A DNA stretch of 64,000 bases. It comes from Rhodococcus sp. ARC_M6 (GTDB taxonomy: Bacteria > Actinomycetota > Actinomycetes > Mycobacteriales > Mycobacteriaceae). Shown piece after piece: positions 38,103-49,980 of the stretch. Made by a program: the position numbers and the translations under genes. Position 1 is the stretch's first letter. Each line of letters begins with the position of its first letter. The notes beneath the pieces are model-generated. The model did not search any database, was not told the DNA's origin, and saw only the letters and a program-made list of their open reading frames with translations. The DNA lies in contig NZ_JALGQH010000005.1 in assembly GCF_022810305.1 (NCBI RefSeq), positions 1 to 64,000 of the forward strand, in the 5' to 3' direction.

Positions 38103-39539
38103 GTGTCTGATACAAACACAGATCGAAAGCAGATGGTTGACATGACAACAACCTCATATGCAGTCGTGATCGGGGCAGGAATGGGCGGACTCTTGGCCGC
38201 CCGGGTGCTGAGCGAGTTCTTCGACGACGTGACCGTCGTTGAACGAGACGCACTCCCAGACGCCCCCGTGGCACGCCGTTGCGTGCCGCAAGCCCGTCAC
38301 GCGCACGTCTTGGCCACTCGGGGCAGAACTGCGATGGAGGACCTGTTCCCCGGCCTCGCCGAGGATCTTCTCCGCTGTGGTGCGCCTAACGGAGATTTGC
38401 AGGCCGACTTCCGCTGGATTGCCGATGGCCATCGGTGGGCCAAAGGTGCATCCGGAATCCCGGTGCTCATGGCGAGCCGACCCCTCGTCGAGTGGTACCT
38501 GCGCAACCTGGTGCAAGCGCTCCCCAATGTGGAAATCATCGACCGGTGTACCGCCCGCCGGATCACGACTGACCCGCAACACCGGCGGGTTACCGGACTT
38601 GCCGTGAGCGTCCCGTCGAAGAACATCACGGATACCGTCATCGCTTCCGACCTGGTCGTCGATGCCTCCGGGCGTAGCTCCGAAACCCAAGGGTGGCTCG
38701 AATCGCTCGGCTTCAACCGGCCGCGAGAGGAGAAACTTCCGATCCACCTCGCCTACGGCACTCGTCATTATCGACGTGAACCGTCCCACCTGGACGGAGA
38801 CCTTGGGGTCGGGGTGATGGGCACCCCGGAGCTTCCCCGCGGCGGATTGATGATGGCACAGGAGAATGACGACTGGGTAGTCACTCTCGCCGGATACCGG
38901 GACGACGAACCGCCATTGGACGCCGAAGGTTTCGTCGATTACGCCAGATCACTTCCGGCACCCGAGTTCGGGGAGTTGCTTTCCCACGCGCATCCGCTCG
39001 ACGAGGGTGTTCGATATCGGGTCCCCAGTACCGTGCGTCGGCATTTCGAAAGCGCTCCACTGCCCGACGGCTACATTCCGTTCGGCGACACCATGTGCAG
39101 CTTCAACCCGGTCTACGGGCAGGGTATGACCGTCGCAGCACTCGAGGCACTCATCTTGCGCAAGTGCCTCCAGCGAGAGATCCGCCACATCAGAGACAAC
39201 CACCGTGTCACCGACAGGTTCTTACGGAATTCCACTCCGATTCTCGATGAAGCCTGGGAGATGGCCTGCAACACGGACCTGCGCATGCCGTTCATCGAAG
39301 GCAAGCGAACCGCCAAGATTCGGATGACGAATGCGTATGTCGGCCGCGTACACCGCGCTGCCGCAATAGATCCCCGAGTCGGAGCCGCATTCTTGCGCGT
39401 AATCAATCTCCTTGACCACCCGAATTCACTCATGAAGCCGCCTACCCTGGAACGTGTGCTGTGGGCCAGCCGGCGACAGGCAAACCCGCACACTGTGGAA
39501 ACGGGCTATTCCAAGTCGACGGTGCGTCCCTCGCACTGA
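38103..39539 (+). CDS. FAD-dependent monooxygenase/oxidoreductase
   Basis: The 478-residue protein is a group A-type flavoprotein: VVIGAGMGGLLAARVL (GxGxxG) followed by VTVVERD, a second dinucleotide segment near VVDASGRSSETQ, and GDTMCSFNPVYGQGMTVAALEAL, the GD motif with NP-x-YGQGM seen in geranylgeranyl-reductase-like and monooxygenase families. It should oxidise a hydrophobic small molecule using FAD. The GTG at 38103 is used; ATG codons at 38133 and 38142 are possible. It is convergent with a large LuxR-type regulator (39618-42269), which may regulate it. Confidence 0.85.
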   Translation: MSDTNTDRKQMVDMTTTSYAVVIGAGMGGLLAARVLSEFFDDVTVVERDALPDAPVARRCVPQARHAHVLATRGRTAMEDLFPGLAEDLLRCGAPNGDLQADFRWIADGHRWAKGASGIPVLMASRPLVEWYLRNLVQALPNVEIIDRCTARRITTDPQHRRVTGLAVSVPSKNITDTVIASDLVVDASGRSSETQGWLESLGFNRPREEKLPIHLAYGTRHYRREPSHLDGDLGVGVMGTPELPRGGLMMAQENDDWVVTLAGYRDDEPPLDAEGFVDYARSLPAPEFGELLSHAHPLDEGVRYRVPSTVRRHFESAPLPDGYIPFGDTMCSFNPVYGQGMTVAALEALILRKCLQREIRHIRDNHRVTDRFLRNSTPILDEAWEMACNTDLRMPFIEGKRTAKIRMTNAYVGRVHRAAAIDPRVGAAFLRVINLLDHPNSLMKPPTLERVLWASRRQANPHTVETGYSKSTVRPSH

Positions 39540-39617
39540 ACAGTCTTCCCGAAAAACTTGGCCCTCAGGGCATCTCGGCCGGTGGCATGCCGTGTATTCA
39601 CCTCGTCGCCCGTCTGT

Positions 39618-42269
39618 TCAGTCCCCGTGCAGGGTGGCGCCCAATTCTTCGCGACTGCGGGCCCCGGTTTTGGCTGTCGCACGGTATAAATGGCCTTCGA
39701 CTGTTCTGACCGAGAGTGTGAGGCGTTCGGCGATGTCGCGGTTCGACAGACCCAAACTAACGAGGGAGACGATCTCACGTTCTCGTGAGGTAAGCGGTAC
39801 CGGCTGCAGCGCTTCTTGCATTGCGGGAGTGGTGGGACCGCCGCACTCTCGAGCGATTCTGTTCGCGCGAGAAGTGGACGTGATGGCCGATCCGCGTAGG
39901 TCGTGATGTCGATAGGCGACGGCGGCGAGGGCGGCGGCGTCCGCGGCAGCCAACAAGTCCCCCATCTTCTCGAGTTGGACCGAAGCCGCATGCAGGGCGG
40001 CACCGTCTTCGGCGGCGAGAGCGGAGGCGAACGCCGCGGCGGCGGGCGCGCGCGGACCGTCGACCATAGTTGCCAGATGCGTCAACCGTGCCACCGTCGT
40101 CCGGTCCCCGAACTGCGTTGCCGTCTGCAGACAGTGCACCTCACGCGCCAATTGGCCATTCGCGCGGGCACTCTCGGCTGCGCTCCTGCACATCGCGGTC
40201 GCTTCGCTCACTGCACCGTCGGTGGCCGACACCCACGCGACTGCAAGGAGACGCTCCGGCTCGAGATAGGCCCAGCCAGGGTGCCGAAGCTCGTCGAGTT
40301 CGATCAGCGCCTGTGCCGCGGCAATTCGATCCCCGGACAGAGCGAGGGCTTGGGTTCGTCCAATCTGGTAGCGATAGCCGAACCCATTCGTTTCGCCGGA
40401 AGCGTGCAGTGCCAGGACCGCCAGGTCGAGGAGCGGCAGTGCAGTGGCGATCTGGCCCGCCCCCAACACAGCTCGACCAGCGATTGCAATGCCGAGGATG
40501 TGCGCGGACCCGGGCAGATCAATGGCCAATTGCTGCAGACGATCGGCGGCGTCTTGTGCGGCTGCGATCCGCCCGGCCAGCAATAGTGCACCGACGTGTG
40601 CGTCTACAAGGACGAATCGCATCTGCGCTGCCTCGAACGACCGCGCGACCAAGGCATAGCCCTTCTCGGCAGTGGACTCAGCGTCGTCCGCCCGGCCGGC
40701 ATCGCCCAGCGCAACAATAGTCGCCCACAGGGTTACCGCTGCCACGACATCGGGGAGGACGGTCAGCTTCAGCCTGCGTACCGGCTCGATCGCGTCTACC
40801 GGGCGTCCCCCCGACGCCCAGTAGACCGTGTGAAATGCTGCGAGAACCGGCAGACCATTCGGTGACGCAATCGAGACAGTGTCGTCGATGAGCGCCTTCG
40901 CTACCGAGGGGCGCCCGAGAGCCCAGATCAGGTTGATCGCCCGAAGAAATACGAGCCGTGACTTCTCGGAAGCGGAGAATCCCGCCGTCGGAATTCCGGC
41001 TAGCACAGCGTCCGCCTCTTCACCGCGACTGAGCCATGAAAGCGCATGGGCGCGAATATAACTCGCTTCAACGCCGCCACCTACCGTCATCGCGGCAGCG
41101 GCCAGCCTTTCCGCGAGCACCAGGTCTGCCAGCCAGATCGCGCCATTAGCCGCCTTGGTGTACAGCTCGGGATCGACGGCGAGATCCGAGTCCAGGCTCA
41201 GCGCCGCGCGGCGGACGGTGACCCGCATGTCGTCGCCCCCGATCTCAGCCAATGCTGTTGCAACCTCGCCCCGCAGTCTGCGCATCCGCGACGGTGCCGC
41301 CCGCGCTCGACGCACCTCTCCGTACAGCGGGTGCGCCACACGCGCCTGCAGCTGCGTCCCGGTCCCGGACCGCTCCAGGGCGATCAACCCCCGCGCATCA
41401 GCCTCCTCGACCGCATCCCGGTCGGTGATCCGTGCAAGGACTGCGGTATCGAGTGGTTCCCCGACCGCGAGCACATCGACGACCTCCGCGATCGGCTGCG
41501 GAAGCACCCCCATTCGTGACTCGATCAATTCGATCAGGCCTGGGGAGGAGACTGGCTCACCCGACCAGCTCCACAGCCCGCCGCACTCGGTGAGGCGACC
41601 TCCGGCAAGCTCCTGCTCGACTATGTTGCGCAGGTAGAGCACATTGCCACGGGTGAGCTTCCACAGCCGCCGCATGTCGCTGGGATCGAGGGTCCCGCCG
41701 AGTGCTGCCCGCACGAGGGCCGTCGATTCGGACTGCGACAGTGGATGCAGTTCGAGCCGGTCGAGACGCTCGTCCTTCCATAACGCCTGCACGGCGTCCG
41801 GTACGGGTTCGCCGCGGCGGACGGTCACGATCACCTTCGCTGCGCCACGCAGCACCAGCTGGTGCAGCACGAACGCGGACAGGTCATCGAGCAAGTGAGC
41901 ATCATCGACACCGACAACGACGTCGGCTCCATTGGATCGGTCGGTCAGCGCACCGATCACTCCGCGGACCAGTTGCAGAGGATCTGTGGTGGGAGCACCC
42001 GTCCACTCCGTAAACGCACCCAGCGGTAACGAGCGCGCGGACGCTGTGGCTACTGCCCACCGCACCACGCATCCTTTGGCTGCGGCCGACGCCAGCACTT
42101 CCCGTGCGAGTCGACTCTTGCCGACGCCCGCCGGGCCGACCACCACCACTCCGCCATGGCCCCCGGTCCCGGAAACTGCCGCCTCGACAAGGCGCAACTC
42201 GTCGGCGCGTCCCGTCAACGGCCAAGCGCACACCATAGGAGAATTATATGTACGTCCGACCGTAAGCAT
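39618..42269 (-). CDS. LuxR-family regulator with AAA ATPase domain (LAL type)
   Basis: This 883-residue protein has an N-terminal P-loop ATPase with GPAGVGKSRLAREVL, VVVGVDDAHLLDDLSA as the Walker B, and a long alpha-helical middle (about 280-800) typical of MalT-like/LAL regulators with TPR-like repeats. The C-terminal HTH is LTSREREIVSLVSLGLSNRD followed by RTVEGHLYRATAKTGA. It should be an ATP-dependent activator that responds to a ligand. It lies convergent to the FAD monooxygenase gene. The ATG at 42269 is used; M12 at 42236 is an alternative. Confidence 0.9.
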   Translation of the reverse strand: MLTVGRTYNSPMVCAWPLTGRADELRLVEAAVSGTGGHGGVVVVGPAGVGKSRLAREVLASAAAKGCVVRWAVATASARSLPLGAFTEWTGAPTTDPLQLVRGVIGALTDRSNGADVVVGVDDAHLLDDLSAFVLHQLVLRGAAKVIVTVRRGEPVPDAVQALWKDERLDRLELHPLSQSESTALVRAALGGTLDPSDMRRLWKLTRGNVLYLRNIVEQELAGGRLTECGGLWSWSGEPVSSPGLIELIESRMGVLPQPIAEVVDVLAVGEPLDTAVLARITDRDAVEEADARGLIALERSGTGTQLQARVAHPLYGEVRRARAAPSRMRRLRGEVATALAEIGGDDMRVTVRRAALSLDSDLAVDPELYTKAANGAIWLADLVLAERLAAAAMTVGGGVEASYIRAHALSWLSRGEEADAVLAGIPTAGFSASEKSRLVFLRAINLIWALGRPSVAKALIDDTVSIASPNGLPVLAAFHTVYWASGGRPVDAIEPVRRLKLTVLPDVVAAVTLWATIVALGDAGRADDAESTAEKGYALVARSFEAAQMRFVLVDAHVGALLLAGRIAAAQDAADRLQQLAIDLPGSAHILGIAIAGRAVLGAGQIATALPLLDLAVLALHASGETNGFGYRYQIGRTQALALSGDRIAAAQALIELDELRHPGWAYLEPERLLAVAWVSATDGAVSEATAMCRSAAESARANGQLAREVHCLQTATQFGDRTTVARLTHLATMVDGPRAPAAAAFASALAAEDGAALHAASVQLEKMGDLLAAADAAALAAVAYRHHDLRGSAITSTSRANRIARECGGPTTPAMQEALQPVPLTSREREIVSLVSLGLSNRDIAERLTLSVRTVEGHLYRATAKTGARSREELGATLHGD

Positions 42270-42322
42270 CGAGGAACATGTCGATGTCTCCCACCGATGC
42301 CTCCCACCGACGCCGGCGAACT

Positions 42323-43027
42323 TCAGACAAGTCCCACCGCGTTGACCTTGCGCGCCGGTTCTCCGTCACCGGTGACACCGCCATGCATCACGGCTGCAGT
42401 CATCGAGCGAGGAAGTACCTTGATCAATAGCTGAATAGTGGGCCCGATCCCCAAGGCATACAACACGGTTCCCACTCCGACGGTGCCACCGAGGAGCCAA
42501 CCGGTTGCCAGAACGACGATTTCAATGGTGGTTCGCACGAGCCGCACGGACAGTCCGGTGCGCGCAACAAATCCGGTCATCAACCCGTCACGCGGACCGG
42601 GCCCCATCCCCGCACCGATATACAGAACGCTGGCCAGTCCGTTGAGAAGAACGCCGGCCACCAGCATGAAGATGCGAACTGGCATGGAATTGAACTCCGG
42701 CAAGAAGGCCAGTGAGGTATCCACTGCGATAGCGATGACAACCACGTTGGCGATAGTTCCGAAACCCGGCCGTTGACGGAGCGGGATCCACAGCAGCAGT
42801 ACAACGACTCCCGTTATTGCCGTAATCACACCAAAACTCATCGAGACACGTTCGGCCACACCCTGATGGAACACATCCCAGGGATCGAGCCCGAGGCCGG
42901 CGGTAATCATCATGGCCATCGAGAAGCCGTACAACCAGAGACCGAAGAAGAGCGAGGAGAGTCTCCGAGCCAAGGCTGGTACACGCACTGATTTCAACAC
43001 TCGACCAGCCTGAACGACACTGGCCAC
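42323..43027 (-). CDS. YczE/YitT-like integral membrane protein
   Basis: The 234-residue protein has five or six membrane segments with the motif LGLDPWDVFHQGV after the first helix and GMGPGPRDGLMTG in the fourth, which I recognise from the YczE branch. Members are uncharacterised; one has been linked to secondary metabolite production in Bacillus, but no role can be stated here. The start is ATG. It lies between the LAL regulator and the peptidyl-tRNA hydrolase genes. Confidence 0.8.
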   Translation of the reverse strand: MASVVQAGRVLKSVRVPALARRLSSLFFGLWLYGFSMAMMITAGLGLDPWDVFHQGVAERVSMSFGVITAITGVVVLLLWIPLRQRPGFGTIANVVVIAIAVDTSLAFLPEFNSMPVRIFMLVAGVLLNGLASVLYIGAGMGPGPRDGLMTGFVARTGLSVRLVRTTIEIVVLATGWLLGGTVGVGTVLYALGIGPTIQLLIKVLPRSMTAAVMHGGVTGDGEPARKVNAVGLV

Positions 43028-43071
43028 TTAACCCATAGCCAAGTTGCCGATACTGGACTGGTCGAGAAGCC

Positions 43072-45098
<2,027 letters not shown>

Positions 45099-45150
45099 TT
45101 AACTCGCGTCGTGATCGACACCTATTGTGCCAAGGGCGTACCGGACAAGC

Positions 45151-45187
45151 GAAAAGGCCCCGCCCGTTGCTCGGGCGGGGCCTTTTC
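45151..45187. terminator. GC-rich hairpin terminator downstream of ctaD
   Basis: GAAAAGGCCCCGCCC at 45151-45165 pairs perfectly over 15 bases with 45173-45187; the loop is GTTGCTC. On the minus strand the A-run of the left arm becomes a T-run after the stem, as expected for an intrinsic terminator of ctaD. Confidence 0.9.
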
Positions 45188-45203
45188 GTTGACCTATGTA
45201 AAT

Positions 45204-46937
45204 CTAGTGAGAACTGCCTTCGAGGGCGTCGTTCTTACTGTTGTGGCCGACGCCGACGTGCGCTTCTGCGCGCATCCGCTCAACCATGTGCGGGTAGTGC
45301 AGTTCGAATGCCGGACGCTCGCTGCGGATGCGCGGCAACTCGGTGAAGTTGTGGCGCGGCGGCGGGCAACTGGTTGCCCATTCGAGCGAGTTTCCGTAGC
45401 CCCACGGATCGTCGACCGTGACAACTTCGCCATATCGGTAGCTCTTGAAGACATTCCAGAGGAACGGCAACGTGGAGGCGCCGAGAACGAAGGCGAAGAT
45501 TGTCGATACCGAGTTCAGCACGGTGAAACCATCGCTGGGTAGGTAGTCGGCGTAACGACGCGGCATACCTTCGGCACCCAACCAGTGCTGCACGAGGAAC
45601 GTGCCGTGGAATCCGACGAACGTGGTCCAGAAGTGCCACTTGCCGAGGCGCTCGTCCATCATGCGGCCGGTCATCTTCGGGAACCAGAAGTAGATACCGG
45701 CGTAGGTAGCGAACACGACGGTGCCGAAGACCACGTAGTGGAAGTGGGCGACAACGAAGTAGCTGTCCGTGACGTGGAAGTCGAGCGGCGGGCTTGCAAG
45801 GATGACGCCCGACAGGCCGCCGAAGAGGAAGGTGACCAGGAAGCCGATCGAGAAGAGCATCGGCGACTCGAAGGTCAACTGCCCCTTCCACATAGTTCCG
45901 ATCCAGTTGAATATCTTCACGCCTGTCGGCACTGCGATCAAGAACGTCATGAACGAGAAGTACGGCAGCAGAACAGCACCGGTTGCGTACATGTGGTGAG
46001 CCCACACTGCGATCGACAGGGCTGCGATGGCCAGCGTTGCGTACACCAGGCCGCTGTAGCCGAAGATCGGCTTACGGCTGAAGACCGGGAAGATCTCCGA
46101 GACGATGCCGAAGAACGGCAGCGCGATGATGTACACCTCGGGGTGACCGAAGAACCAGAACAGGTGCTGCCACAGCAACACACCGCCCGTTGCCGGGTCG
46201 AAGATGTGACCACCCAGATGTCGGTCGACGAACAGGCCGAGCAGTGCAGCGGTCAGCAGCGGGAACGCCAGCAGAATCAGAATGCTGGTGATGAAGATGT
46301 TCCAGGTGAAGATCGGCATGCGGAACATGGTCATACCGGGTGCACGCAGGCAGATCACCGTGGTGATCATGTTGACGCCACCGAGGATGGTTCCGAGGCC
46401 ACCGACAGCGAGACCCATGATCCACAGGTCAGCGCCGACGCCCGGCGAATGCAGTGCATTCGTGAGCGGGGTGTAGGCGGTCCAACCGAAGTCGGCTGCA
46501 CCACCGGGGGTTACGAATCCGGCTGTCGCGATGATCGCGCCGAACAGGTACAGCCAGTAGCTGAACGCGTTCAGACGCGGGAACGCCACGTCGGGCGCGC
46601 CAATCTGCAGCGGAAGAATGTAGTTGGCGAAGCCGAAGACGATCGGCGTCGCGTACAGCAGCAGCATGATGGTGCCGTGCATGGTGAACAGCTGGTTGAA
46701 CTGTTCATTGGAAAGGAACTGCATGCCGGGCACAGCAAGCTCGGCACGCATCATCAGGGCCATCAGGCCACCGATGAGGAAGAAGGCGATGGAAGTCGCC
46801 AAGTACATGATTCCGAGCACCTTGGGGTCGGTGGTCGTAATCATCTTGAAAATGAATGAGCCCTTGGGTCCCTGCCGCGGCGGGTAAGGCCTAGCTGCAG
46901 CTATCGCGGGGACTGGCTGGGGCGCTACGGCAGTCAC
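45204..46937 (-). CDS. ctaD: Cytochrome c oxidase subunit I (aa3 type)
   Basis: CtaD (577 residues) is the catalytic subunit holding haem a and the haem a3-CuB centre in the cytoplasmic membrane. The first ligand His is in [11 protein letters not shown]. The CuB/Tyr motif appears in [21 protein letters not shown], with WAHHMYATG and [12 protein letters not shown] providing the other ligands. About 12 membrane helices are present. The start gives the N-terminus [14 protein letters not shown]. The counterpart is Rv3043c. The terminator at 45151-45187 follows. Confidence 0.97.
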   Translation of the reverse strand: MTAVAPQPVPAIAAARPYPPRQGPKGSFIFKMITTTDPKVLGIMYLATSIAFFLIGGLMALMMRAELAVPGMQFLSNEQFNQLFTMHGTIMLLLYATPIVFGFANYILPLQIGAPDVAFPRLNAFSYWLYLFGAIIATAGFVTPGGAADFGWTAYTPLTNALHSPGVGADLWIMGLAVGGLGTILGGVNMITTVICLRAPGMTMFRMPIFTWNIFITSILILLAFPLLTAALLGLFVDRHLGGHIFDPATGGVLLWQHLFWFFGHPEVYIIALPFFGIVSEIFPVFSRKPIFGYSGLVYATLAIAALSIAVWAHHMYATGAVLLPYFSFMTFLIAVPTGVKIFNWIGTMWKGQLTFESPMLFSIGFLVTFLFGGLSGVILASPPLDFHVTDSYFVVAHFHYVVFGTVVFATYAGIYFWFPKMTGRMMDERLGKWHFWTTFVGFHGTFLVQHWLGAEGMPRRYADYLPSDGFTVLNSVSTIFAFVLGASTLPFLWNVFKSYRYGEVVTVDDPWGYGNSLEWATSCPPPRHNFTELPRIRSERPAFELHYPHMVERMRAEAHVGVGHNSKNDALEGSSH

Positions 46938-47288
46938 TGATCCTCCTGAATGTGCCTTTGGTCGCTCCTCGGGCTCCGTTACAAAGCCTTCGGCCGCGCC
47001 GCAGGGTCCGTCACCCGGGCTGCGGGAAACGGCTTCTGGCTTGCGCTCATCGAATCGTAGACCTTGACTCGGACGCCCCGCGACCCGGTCCTACTCAGCG
47101 TCGTACTCGAGGGACCGTTTTCCCGCCCGCAGAACGATCGACCTGCGGTTTGTGTTCCCGCTGCGATTTCTGCGATCTCGAGTTTCGGCGTGTCGCGCCG
47201 AACGCCCACGACCACCGGGGTTGCAATTCCATCAAATCCTCTTGTTAAGGTCATGCTTACCTAAGTAAATGTCAGGAGTGGAAATTCA
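46938..47288. other. Divergent promoter region of ctaD and the iron-binding lipoprotein gene
   Basis: No gene was found in this 351-base spacer. It holds the promoters for both neighbours and an IdeR-like box at 47246-47264, described separately. Nothing else could be supported. Confidence 0.6.
47246..47264. promoter_or_regulatory. IdeR/DtxR-type iron box
   Basis: TAAGGTCATGCTTACCTAA matches 15 of 19 positions of the remembered IdeR/DtxR consensus TTAGGTTAGGCTAACCTAA. It ends 24 bases before the GTG start of the iron-siderophore binding lipoprotein, where bound IdeR-Fe would block transcription. Confidence 0.75.
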
Positions 47289-48284
47289 GTGAAGTTTCTC
47301 CCCCGCCGCGCCGCTGTCGCGGCGATCGCGGCCACCATCGCGGTACTTGTTCCAGCGTGCTCGAGCAACGAACCCACGACGAGCGCGAGTCCGTCCTCCG
47401 AGTCCGGAGAGTTCCCACGCAGCGTCGAACACTTCCGCGGAAGCACCGAAATCCAGTCGGCACCCCAGCGCATCGTCACACTCGACAACAGCTTCACGGA
47501 CGCTGTACTCCTTCTCGAGTCTCCCCTGGTCGGCTACACCGACTACCGCGAGCCGGGACTCCCCGACTACCTGGGAACAACTCGCGACGAGTTCGCGGCC
47601 GACGCTGTGTCTGTCGGCACGGTGGGCAGTGTCAGCCTCGAGAAGATCGCCGCCCTGCAACCGGACCTGATCATCTCGGCCGAAGTTCGCGACGGAAAGA
47701 ACTACGACAAGCTCTCCGCAATCGCACCGACCGTCTTCACTCAGACAACAGGACCGACGTGGAAGGAGAACATCCGGCTGGTCGGCGAGGCACTCGGTAA
47801 GGAGTCACTGGCCGAAGAGAAAATTACCGAATACGAAACCCGCGCGGCTACTGTCGGCAAGAGCATCAACGAGAAGGCGAACAACCCCGTCATCTCCGTC
47901 GTCCGCTTTGCCGGCGAACCGACAGCACGCCTTTACCGCACCACCTCGTTCAGTGGCATCGTCCTCGAGGACGCCGGCCTCACGCGTCCCACCAACCAGG
48001 GAGCCGACCCCGCTGATCCCGGAAACATCATGATGAAGATCAGCCCCGAGCTGATCAACGAGGCCGACGCCGACATCATCTTCGTCAGTACTTGGCAGGA
48101 TCCGGAAGGCAAGAGCGCCGAAGCCGCGAAGCCGTTCCTCACCAGCCCGCTGTGGCAGACACTGCGCGGCCGCACAATCGACGTCGACGATTCGCGCTGG
48201 ATGTCACCGGTCAGCATTCAAGGCGCACACCTCATCCTCGACGACCTCTCGGATACGTTCGAGCTGAACAAGTCGAACAGCTAA
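47289..48284 (+). CDS. fecB: Fe(III)-siderophore ABC transporter substrate-binding lipoprotein (FecB-like)
   Basis: The 331-residue protein has a lipoprotein signal with lipobox LVPAC, a Ser/Thr-rich linker, and a TroA/FepB-type binding fold: QRIVTLDNSFTDAVLLLESP, SLEKIAALQPDLIIS, TVFTQTTGPTWKENI and WQTLRGRTIDVDDSRW. It should deliver iron-siderophore complexes to a permease located elsewhere. The start is GTG, preceded by AGGAG ten bases upstream. The iron box at 47246-47264 suggests IdeR repression. The counterpart at this site is Rv3044 (fecB). Confidence 0.9.
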   Translation: MKFLPRRAAVAAIAATIAVLVPACSSNEPTTSASPSSESGEFPRSVEHFRGSTEIQSAPQRIVTLDNSFTDAVLLLESPLVGYTDYREPGLPDYLGTTRDEFAADAVSVGTVGSVSLEKIAALQPDLIISAEVRDGKNYDKLSAIAPTVFTQTTGPTWKENIRLVGEALGKESLAEEKITEYETRAATVGKSINEKANNPVISVVRFAGEPTARLYRTTSFSGIVLEDAGLTRPTNQGADPADPGNIMMKISPELINEADADIIFVSTWQDPEGKSAEAAKPFLTSPLWQTLRGRTIDVDDSRWMSPVSIQGAHLILDDLSDTFELNKSNS

Positions 48285-48321
48285 CCTAAAGCGGCGCCCG
48301 CCCACACAGGAAGCCGTCGAC

Positions 48322-49428
48322 TTGTCTGTTCTCTCCCGCACGTCCCTCTCCCGCACGACTCTCCCCCGCACTGCCGTCCGTACTGCCGTCCGCCGTACAT
48401 CGGTTCTCGGTATCGCAGCCGCACTGCTCGTTCTCGCTGGTTGTTCCTCGGATTCCACCGACGACGCTGCCAGCACCATCGTCCGCACGACGACGTCGAT
48501 CGTCGGAGCAGCGGTCCTGGGAATCGAGCGCGATACCGCGACGGCGTGCCCCGCGGCGACAGCGCCCGACGCCGGCGCCGGTCCGGCCGTGAAACGCCAC
48601 GTCGTTCATACAGCCGGCGTGGCCGAAGTGCCTTCGGATCCGCAGCGGATCGTGGTGCTCGACAGCGCCTCGATGGACGCAGTGTGCGCATTGGGATTGT
48701 GGGAACGTGTGGTGGGCGCCACTACCGGCGTTGATTCTCCGCAGCCGTCGTACCTCGGTTTCGGTATCTCCGAGATTCCGAGCGTCGGCCCCGTCAGTGC
48801 TCCCGACGTCAATGCGATCAAGGCAGCCGCCCCGGACGTAATCCTCGGATCGTCGCCCTCGTCCGCCGATCTGTATTCACAGCTCAATGCGGTTGCGCCG
48901 ACGGTTTTTGCCGGGTCCGATCCGGTGTATTGGAAAGCGCAATTTGCTTTGTCCGGCCAAGCCCTCGGGCGCTCTGCCGCCGCGACAGCGCAGTTGGATC
49001 GGTATCAACAGGACGCCCGGCAACTGGGTGAGGCACTGAATGCGGCGCAAACCCAGGCATCGGTAGTCCGTTTCGGCGCTCGAGATCTCGAGATCGAAGG
49101 ACCGGCGACATTTGCGGGTCAGGTTCTCAGCGACATCGGTGCCCAACGCCCACCGGCCCAACGGCTCACGGACACAACAACTGCCGTGGTTCCGACCGAT
49201 GATCTCAGTTCAGCCGACGGTGACCTGATCTACGTAATGTTCCACGGTCCCAGCGGGCTCGAATATGGCACCGAGGTCATGAAGAGTGATCAGTGGCGAG
49301 AACTCGGCGCGGCCTCCGGCAACCGCGTATTCGTCGCCGAGGACCCAATTTGGAGTGGCAACGGAATCACTGCCGCGTACGCAATGCTCGCTGATCTGCA
49401 ACGCACCCTCAACGGATACGCGAGCTGA
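48322..49428 (+). CDS. Second Fe(III)-siderophore substrate-binding lipoprotein
   Basis: The 368-residue product has a lipobox LVLAGC and the same binding-protein fold as its neighbour: QRIVVLDSASMDAVCALGLW, IKAAAPDVILGS, QLNAVAPTVFAGSDPVYW and YVMFHGPSGLEYG. The start is TTG at 48322 with AGGAAG eight bases upstream; no ATG or GTG precedes the signal peptide. The n-region is odd, with tandem Arg-Thr units (LSRTSLSRTTLPRTAVRTAV) encoded by 15- and 12-base repeats at 48330-48400. It lies 37 bases after the first binding-protein gene and is probably cotranscribed from the iron-controlled promoter. Confidence 0.87.
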   Translation: MSVLSRTSLSRTTLPRTAVRTAVRRTSVLGIAAALLVLAGCSSDSTDDAASTIVRTTTSIVGAAVLGIERDTATACPAATAPDAGAGPAVKRHVVHTAGVAEVPSDPQRIVVLDSASMDAVCALGLWERVVGATTGVDSPQPSYLGFGISEIPSVGPVSAPDVNAIKAAAPDVILGSSPSSADLYSQLNAVAPTVFAGSDPVYWKAQFALSGQALGRSAAATAQLDRYQQDARQLGEALNAAQTQASVVRFGARDLEIEGPATFAGQVLSDIGAQRPPAQRLTDTTTAVVPTDDLSSADGDLIYVMFHGPSGLEYGTEVMKSDQWRELGAASGNRVFVAEDPIWSGNGITAAYAMLADLQRTLNGYAS

Positions 49429-49432
49429 TTTC

Positions 49433-49906
49433 GTGCCGGTTCCGGAGTTCATAGTCGCCTTGCGCGAGAAGGTCGGTCACGCGCCGCTCTGGCTGTCCGG
49501 AGTGAGCGTCGTGATTCGCGACGATGCCGGACGGGTCCTGCTTACCCGCCGGGCCGACAACGGCCAGTGGGCCGTCGTCTCGGGTGTTCTGGAGCCGGGC
49601 GAGGAGCCGGCGTCGGCCGCTGTGCGCGAAGCCAAGGAAGAAACGGGTGTCGACGCGGAGTTGATCCGCATCACGAGTGTTGATGTCACAGAGCCCATTA
49701 CGTATCCGAACGGCGACGTGACGCAGTACCTGGACGTCTGTTTCCTCGCCCGATGGACAGGCGGCGACGCCCATGTCGCGGACGACGAGAACCTCGAGGT
49801 CGCCTGGTTTGCGCCGGACGACCTTCCGTCGGACCTGACTGATACCTCACGCCTGCGTCTCGAAAAAGCGTTGCAGGACAACGCAGAAGCCTGGTTCTCG
49901 CGCTAG
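49433..49906 (+). CDS. NUDIX hydrolase
   Basis: The 157-residue protein starts with EFIVALREKVGHAPLWL and carries a complete NUDIX box GVLEPGEEPASAAVREAKEE followed by TGV (G-x5-E-x7-RE-x2-EE-x-G). This group often acts on NADH- or nucleotide-like diphosphates. The start chosen is the GTG at 49433, four bases after the stop of the binding-protein gene; an ATG at 49286 lies inside that gene. It is likely the third gene of the operon, though no link to iron is evident. Confidence 0.9.
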   Translation: MPVPEFIVALREKVGHAPLWLSGVSVVIRDDAGRVLLTRRADNGQWAVVSGVLEPGEEPASAAVREAKEETGVDAELIRITSVDVTEPITYPNGDVTQYLDVCFLARWTGGDAHVADDENLEVAWFAPDDLPSDLTDTSRLRLEKALQDNAEAWFSR

Positions 49907-49927
49907 CCCCCACTCCCCTTCAACGAC

Positions 49928-49965
49928 CGAAGCCCGATTCCCGCGTGAGCAGGAATCGGGCTTCG
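49928..49965. terminator. Hairpin terminator after the NUDIX gene
   Basis: CGAAGCCCGATTCC at 49928-49941 pairs perfectly over 14 bases with 49952-49965. It lies between the NUDIX gene and the convergent orphan gene. Confidence 0.85.
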
Positions 49966-49980
49966 TCGTTGGACTCGCCG

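Noticed and set aside
45585-46859. A 424-codon plus-strand frame antisense to ctaD
   Set aside because: It is highly charged (Glu/His/Arg-rich) with no motif; ctaD on the other strand is unmistakable.
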